A DNA stretch of 7,503 nucleotides, taken from positions 1 through 7,503 of the forward strand of contig BNUR01000138.1 of assembly GCA_025997495.1 (NCBI GenBank), written 5' to 3'. Shown here piece by piece: positions 4,688 to 7,503 of this stretch. Source of the stretch: Spirochaetia bacterium. Lineage in GTDB: Bacteria; Spirochaetota; Spirochaetia; Treponematales; Breznakiellaceae. The notes beneath the pieces were generated by a model. That model saw only the letters and a list, made by a program, of their open reading frames with translations, did no database searches and had not been told where the DNA came from. The translations under genes were made by a program, and so were the position numbers. Numbering within the stretch: the first letter of the stretch is position 1; every line of letters begins with the position of its first letter.

Positions 4688-5507
4688 AAAGCTCGTGAAA
4701 GGAGGAAATAGGATAAACCTTTCAACATGACCTAGTGAAACCGCTAAGAATATAGCGCACTTCACCCAGAAAGATTTAGCACATCACTGGAAGCGAGTAT
4801 TGCATGGGCCTTGGCGACAAGGTTTGTGAAGCGTATACAGCGAGTACAAAAGCCGCGTGATTGAGCCTCGAAATATTTGTCATCGCAGGGGGCTTTCGTT
4901 TTTACGGCGACGGGAGCAATAGTGAACCACGATAAGCGAGTGGAACACCCCGGCCGGGGTCAGAGAGCGGGGCAGATGTACAGCAGGTCATACGGGAACG
5001 TGAGAGGACTCAAGGTTTCTGGAAGTACGGAACCGCCGCGGGCAGGCGGGATATAAATCGTCCAGGCTTTCAACCTATCCCAGGGGAGGAAGAGACGAAA
5101 CCGGGAGACCGGAGGAGTAACACGAAAGCGGGAAAACGCGGACCAAAGGTCCGATACCAGTACCGTCAAACGAGGAAAACGAAGTGCGATGGGAAGAATC
5201 ATGAGTAGTCGTAGTGCAGTCATAGTACCGATAACGCAGGGGAACCGGAACCAAGGGACCCTGACCTATGAACTAAGGGAAGGGCTGCACCTGGAAAAAG
5301 ACTTATTGGGAGGAAACCTAGGGGAGATACACAGAAATTTCCAGCAGGTCAACGTAAAACCAATAAATAGCAGTAGGAGTTAGTGCAAGGCAACGAACAC
5401 TAACGCGAATCTTTTTTCAGAAGAACCGGATGCCTTAATTGGGCACGTCCGGGTCTGTGGGGGCTCCGGGTGGGTGACTGCCCGGTTCTACCCGGCTAGC
5501 TTTCACG
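4688..5507 (+). mobile_element. Group II intron without reverse transcriptase, inserted in attC
   Basis: The insert ends with a recognisable group II ribozyme 3' end: domain V at 5423-5455 and domain VI at about 5459-5493. The upstream 700 bases are rich in short stems, as expected for domains I-IV: GTGA...TCAC with inner GCTA...TAGC (about 4735-4769), CCTTG-GCGA-CAAGG (about 4811-4824), CGGACC-AAA-GGTCCG (5139-5153) and GTTAGTG...CACTAAC (5379-5404). A GTG at 4695 is one possible intron 5' end; the usual GTGYG is not matched there, so the end is uncertain. Total size fits an intron lacking its protein. The longest forward frame (5189-5383, 64 codons) shows no reverse-transcriptase motif and is not called as a gene. 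The ends are nearly complementary (CGTGAAAG at 4694-4701, CTTTCACG at 5500-5507). Confidence 0.6.
5423..5493 (+). ncRNA. Group II intron domains V and VI
   Basis: Domain V: GAACCGGATGCC (5423-5434) pairs with GGGCACGTCCGGGTC (5441-5455) across a TTAATT loop. It retains the two-base bulge in GCACGTCCGG that is characteristic of this domain. The usual AGC triad reads AAC, facing G, which breaks one pair of the lower stem. Domain VI: GGGGGCTCCGGG (5459-5470) pairs with CCCGG and CTACCC (5481-5493), leaving an A in CTACCC as candidate branch point. Later bases GGCTAGC belong to the 3' flank or intron end. Confidence 0.65.
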
Positions 5508-5530
5508 TTATGCGAAAGAAATACGGCATT
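5505..5530 (+). repeat. Left boundary of cassette 2 (same 26-base repeat)
   Basis: Identical to 3746-3771. The G/TT point falls between 5507 and 5508. The preceding CTAGCTTTCACG also matches the right end of the attC-like site at 6531-6609 (TAGCTTTCACGTTATGCG), so the final bases of the insert carry attC-type sequence. The stretch 5531-5615 has no gene. Confidence 0.7.
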
Positions 5531-5615
5531 TTTTCCCATTAATATAAAGATTGGAAATATTTTCTGGGCCCTCTGATTTTTCAGATAATGTAACATTTGT
5601 GTTATCTATCATTGT

Positions 5616-6221
5616 CTATTTTACAATTATGGCTTTATTTAATATTTTTATCAAATTCTCATAAGAACCATTAAAGGCCTCTATGTCCGCCGTTAAAAGT
5701 TCATCCTTATTTATTTTACTAAAATCAAGAGTATAATTTGCGTTTAATGATAATTGTCTAAAATATTCACGGGATGTTCGTCCATTTCCTTCCCGAAATG
5801 GATGTAAAGCATTTATTTCTCCCATATAATATGCAAGCCGTTTAATAAAATTGTCTCTGGGCAAATTTTGTAATAATTTTTCATGTTGTAATTGACTAAA
5901 TATTTTGTTTGCGTTTTCTTTTAAGTATTGTCCACGGCAAAATATAGAACCCCCTTTTGTTAAAAATTCACCTTTTCTGATTTTACCAGCCCATTCATAA
6001 ATGTCTTCAAATATTATTTTATGGATATTGCATAAGTGATCAAGATTAAACAAACCGTCTATTGGCATATCATATAACACCAATAATTTTATGCTTGTAA
6101 TTTCCCGTTCAGCCTTTAATAATACATCATCGTCTTTTAATCCCAGCTTATTTTTTAATATTGTGGTTCCGGGATAACAATAATCTTCGGAACCTTTATA
6201 AGTATAATTATATTCTTCCAT
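5616..6221 (-). CDS. fic: Fic-domain AMP-transferase toxin, intact
   Basis: This 201-residue Fic protein is expected to transfer AMP from ATP onto a hydroxyl side chain of a target protein, often a topoisomerase or translation factor in TA systems. Features in order: an N-terminal region with DYCYPGT (13-19), YEWAG (75-79), a flap region GEFLTKGG (84-91), and the catalytic loop HPFREGNGRTSR (140-151) with H140, E144, N146, R148 and R151. The full HxFx(D/E)GNGRxxR motif is present and the length is normal. It has no N- or C-terminal inhibitory helix of its own; inhibition would come from the antitoxin whose stop lies two bases upstream. GAGG at the end of the antitoxin gene gives a ribosome-binding site seven bases before the ATG. 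It lies in cassette 2, transcribed against attC direction. Confidence 0.93.
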   Translation of the reverse strand: MEEYNYTYKGSEDYCYPGTTILKNKLGLKDDDVLLKAEREITSIKLLVLYDMPIDGLFNLDHLCNIHKIIFEDIYEWAGKIRKGEFLTKGGSIFCRGQYLKENANKIFSQLQHEKLLQNLPRDNFIKRLAYYMGEINALHPFREGNGRTSREYFRQLSLNANYTLDFSKINKDELLTADIEAFNGSYENLIKILNKAIIVK

Positions 6222-6223
6222 AA

Positions 6224-6397
6224 CTATGCCTCAAATACTGTGTATTTTTTTATCGTTTCCTGCAAGACGGTATTAATATCTGTCTTGCCTGTAATACAGT
6301 TCCTTAATCGGTATTTATCATCTTCAGTAAGGGGCATATCCTCCATTTTCATTGAAAAATCAATATTTTCGATAATATTTTCAACATTTTTGTCCAT
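6224..6397 (-). CDS. Fic antitoxin (VbhA-like)
   Basis: This 57-residue protein, MDKNVENIIENIDFSMKMED then MPLTEDDKYRLRNCITGKT, is an all-helical small protein like VbhA. S15-M-K-M-E19-D20 is a variant of the (S/T)xxxE(G/N) inhibitory motif; its Glu would reach the Fic active site and block ATP positioning. LTEDDKYRLRNCITGKTDIN resembles the conserved second helix and turn of VbhA-family antitoxins. Start: an in-frame ATG at 6418 exists, but GGAGG (6407-6403) stands five bases before the ATG at 6397, so the shorter protein is preferred. It is first in a two-gene operon with fic. It is unrelated in sequence to the other Fic antitoxin (795-1013) apart from the inhibitory motif. Confidence 0.85.
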   Translation of the reverse strand: MDKNVENIIENIDFSMKMEDMPLTEDDKYRLRNCITGKTDINTVLQETIKKYTVFEA

Positions 6398-6428
6398 AAT
6401 TTCCTCCAAAAACGACATCCTTTATAAT

Positions 6429-6457
6429 ATTATACTATATAAAACTTTTTTTGGCAA
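6429..6457 (-). promoter_or_regulatory. Promoter of the Fic antitoxin-toxin operon
   Basis: On the reverse strand TTGCCA (6457-6452) and TATAAT (6434-6429) are 17 bases apart, a near-consensus sigma-70 promoter about 30 bases before the antitoxin start. The cassette thus supplies its own promoter. Confidence 0.8.
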
Positions 6458-6479
6458 TAAGGACATAACAATATTTTAT

Positions 6480-6530
6480 ACGAAGAAGTAGGAGATATTT
6501 GTAAGTGCCTATGGCGCCCGTATTTCCATC
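6480..6530 (+). repeat. Conserved segment preceding attC, copy 2
   Basis: Second copy of the roughly 50-base segment at 4581-4631, with only a few substitutions (for example GTGCCTATGGCGCCC here, GCGCCTGCGGCGCCC there). It directly abuts R'' of the next attC-like site. Confidence 0.7.
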
Positions 6531-6609
6531 GCCTAACATACGCTATACGCGCAGACCAAAGGTCTGACGCCGCAGTAGCGGCTTGGCTCGTATAGCTTTC
6601 ACGTTATGC
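6531..6609 (+). other. attC-like recombination site of cassette 2, complete
   Basis: R'' is GCCTAAC (6531-6537) and L'' is GCTATACG (6542-6549). L' is CGTATAGC (6589-6596), the exact complement of L''. R' is GTTATGC (6603-6609), pairing with CTAAC at its core. Unequal spacers (four bases on one side, six on the other) separate the R and L boxes, as expected for attC hairpins. The middle carries a second hairpin, CAGACC-AAA-GGTCTG (6552-6566), missing from the site at 4632. The predicted exchange point is between G6603 and T6604. Confidence 0.75.
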
Positions 6610-6669
6610 GCAATTAGGCCTATGCGTGTTCCAAATATAATGATATAAAATATTTTATGGAATTATAAC

Positions 6670-6698
6670 TTGACAATTTTATGGAAATCTTCTATTAT
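6670..6698 (+). promoter_or_regulatory. Promoter of the membrane protein in cassette 3
   Basis: A perfect TTGACA (6670-6675) and TATTAT (6693-6698) are 17 bases apart, about 22 bases before the ATG at 6721. This also rules out the upstream TTG at 6670 as a start codon, since it is part of the -35 box. Confidence 0.8.
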
Positions 6699-6720
6699 TT
6701 TGTTTAAAGGGAGAATAACA

Positions 6721-7290
6721 ATGGACTGTAAAAAATATCTTAAATTGAATATTATATTACCAATTATTATAGGAATAATTATTGGAACATTTCTTGTATT
6801 TAGCCGTATATTTGACGACATTCCAGGTTTGCCATTGGTTGTTATAATAGTATGTTTTGGTTCTATTTATTATAGTATTCATAATGTTCAAAAAATAAAT
6901 GGTAAAATAAAACCTAGAATTATCGTACCATTATTATTTGGTACATTAGGAATAATAGGATCTTTTATTACAATATATAAAGAAAAATTTGATGACTCGC
7001 CAGGAGTTTTATTAATAATAGGTGCATTGTGTATAGGTTTAATATTTATTGGACTATTTAATATAAAAAACATTCGGCAAAAAATTAATCCCGGAATATT
7101 TATACCACTTTTTTATTGTATAAGTGGTATTGTATTAGCAATAATATTAGAATTTGATGGTGAATTAACCAAAATGCAGAGAAGCATTGTAATAATGATA
7201 TTTGTATTTATTGCAATCATAAGTATTAGTTTAGTAATGATCATTAGAAGAATAAAATTATTAAAAAAAGTACGGCCTAACTGCACATAA
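6721..7290 (+). CDS. Six-helix membrane protein with three two-helix repeats, function unknown
   Basis: This 189-residue, very hydrophobic protein has six predicted membrane segments, at about residues 10-28, 36-54, 66-86, 94-113, 125-143 and 155-175. It reads as three tandem two-helix units. Units 1 and 2 share FDD-x-PG at residues 31-36 and 90-95, a period of 59. Unit 3 keeps a weaker FDG at 145-147. Each unit begins with I-P-(I/L) at the first helix (P14, P69, P129). Basic linkers (KINGKIKPR, RQKINPG) follow the even helices, suggesting both termini face the cytoplasm. AGGGAG (6708-6713), seven bases before ATG 6721, supports the start. I do not recognise the family. It is the only forward-strand gene in the array. 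Its stop codon TAA (7288-7290) is the first triplet of the next recombination-site motif. Confidence 0.85.
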   Translation: MDCKKYLKLNIILPIIIGIIIGTFLVFSRIFDDIPGLPLVVIIVCFGSIYYSIHNVQKINGKIKPRIIVPLLFGTLGIIGSFITIYKEKFDDSPGVLLIIGALCIGLIFIGLFNIKNIRQKINPGIFIPLFYCISGIVLAIILEFDGELTKMQRSIVIMIFVFIAIISISLVMIIRRIKLLKKVRPNCT

Positions 7291-7303
7291 CATACGCTAT
7301 GCG
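7288..7303 (+). other. R''-L'' half of a third attC-like site
   Basis: TAACATACGCTATGCG repeats the R''-spacer-L'' pattern of the sites at 4635 and 6534 (TAACATACGCTATACGC) with one change. No clear L' (CGCATAGC) is found before the window ends. GTTGAAC at 7454-7460 fits the GTTRRRY core perfectly and could be R' of an unusually long site, but its neighbourhood does not pair with L''. So only half the site is supported. Confidence 0.5.
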
Positions 7304-7503
7304 AAATGGGAGCTAAAATTTATTGGAAATTTTAGAAAAATTATAAATAAAGTATTGACAATATTAGGTGTAGAAGTATACCTGAATCCGTATGAAATAA
7401 CGCCCAAAACCGCAGGATTTGATTTTTTGCCTGATTTTAGCTGACTATGGTACGTTGAACATTATTTCAACTCGCTAAAATCTTATGGAAATCAGCAAAT
7501 CAA
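7291..7503. other. Non-coding end of window with hairpins
   Basis: No reading frame is supported on either strand. It contains a perfect 9-base hairpin, CTAAAATTT-ATTGG-AAATTTTAG (7313-7335). It also has a nested inverted repeat, GATTTTAGC (7433-7441) with GCTAAAATC (7474-7482), enclosing GTTGAA-CATTAT-TTCAAC (7454-7471). These may belong to the third recombination site or to regulation of a gene beyond the window. Confidence 0.5.
7355..7382 (+). promoter_or_regulatory. Candidate promoter for a gene beyond the window
   Basis: TTGACA (7355-7360) and TATACC (7377-7382) are 16 bases apart. No gene follows within the window, so the target is unknown. Confidence 0.35.

Noticed and set aside
4960..5223. 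Reverse-strand 87-codon frame
   Set aside because: Antisense to the structured intron region, with no recognisable motif.
5189..5383. Forward 64-codon frame within the intron (MSSRSAVIVPITQGNR...)
   Set aside because: It has no reverse-transcriptase, maturase or HNH motif and I do not recognise it. Its place before domain V could mean a shrunken domain IV protein, but coding is not supported enough to annotate.
5571..5584. TCTGA-TTTT-TCAGA as terminator of the fic operon
   Set aside because: The stem is only five AT-rich pairs and no T run follows in the direction of fic transcription.
1..7503. CRISPR array, tRNA or rRNA genes
   Set aside because: No regularly spaced direct repeats and no tRNA cloverleaf or rRNA-like sequence seen. 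The repeats present are few and irregularly spaced.

Overview
The window looks like an accessory region of a spirochaete chromosome, most likely a Treponema. This rests on the mix of families (PIN, Fic, BrnT and Rpn/PD-(D/E)XK fragments, a flavin reductase-rubredoxin fusion) and on integron-like recombination sites, which are known from Treponema denticola. The taxon is an inference. No housekeeping gene is present, and base composition swings from AT-rich genes to GC-rich repeats.

Left half (1-3740). After the 3' end of an unrecognised gene come toxin-antitoxin (TA) modules separated by three copies of an intergenic repeat (about 225-510, 1590-1790, 2518-2595). Each copy carries a strong intrinsic-terminator hairpin. 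The first module is a PIN-toxin/partner chimera (557-769), an intact Fic antitoxin (795-1013) and a Fic toxin gene with an internal, frame-shifting deletion (1010-1496). The second is a PIN toxin gene broken by a one-base frameshift (1856-2298), overlapping its intact small partner gene (2291-2497). Both PIN genes have a promoter so close to the ATG that the transcript would be leaderless. Next come an intact flavin reductase-rubredoxin gene (2713-3339) and two reverse-strand remnants, Rpn-like (about 3360-3573) and BrnT (about 3610-3738).

Right half (3749 to the end). This reads as an array of integron-type gene cassettes. Two cassettes start with the same 23 bases, TTATGCGAAAG onward (3749 and 5508). 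They end in attC-like sites with an R''-spacer-L''...L'-spacer-R' layout (4632-4687 and 6531-6609). Cassette 1 carries vapBC on the reverse strand. Cassette 2 carries a Fic toxin and its antitoxin on the reverse strand. Cassette 3 carries a six-helix membrane protein made of three two-helix repeats, on the forward strand. Each cassette gene set has its own promoter with 17-base spacing.

The attC of cassette 1 is split exactly at its predicted G/TT recombination point by about 820 bases. That insert ends in a group II intron domain V and domain VI and has no reverse-transcriptase gene. The left half is therefore a decaying set of TA modules, and the right half a still-tidy cassette array with an intron in one recombination site. 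The integrase gene is not in the window.
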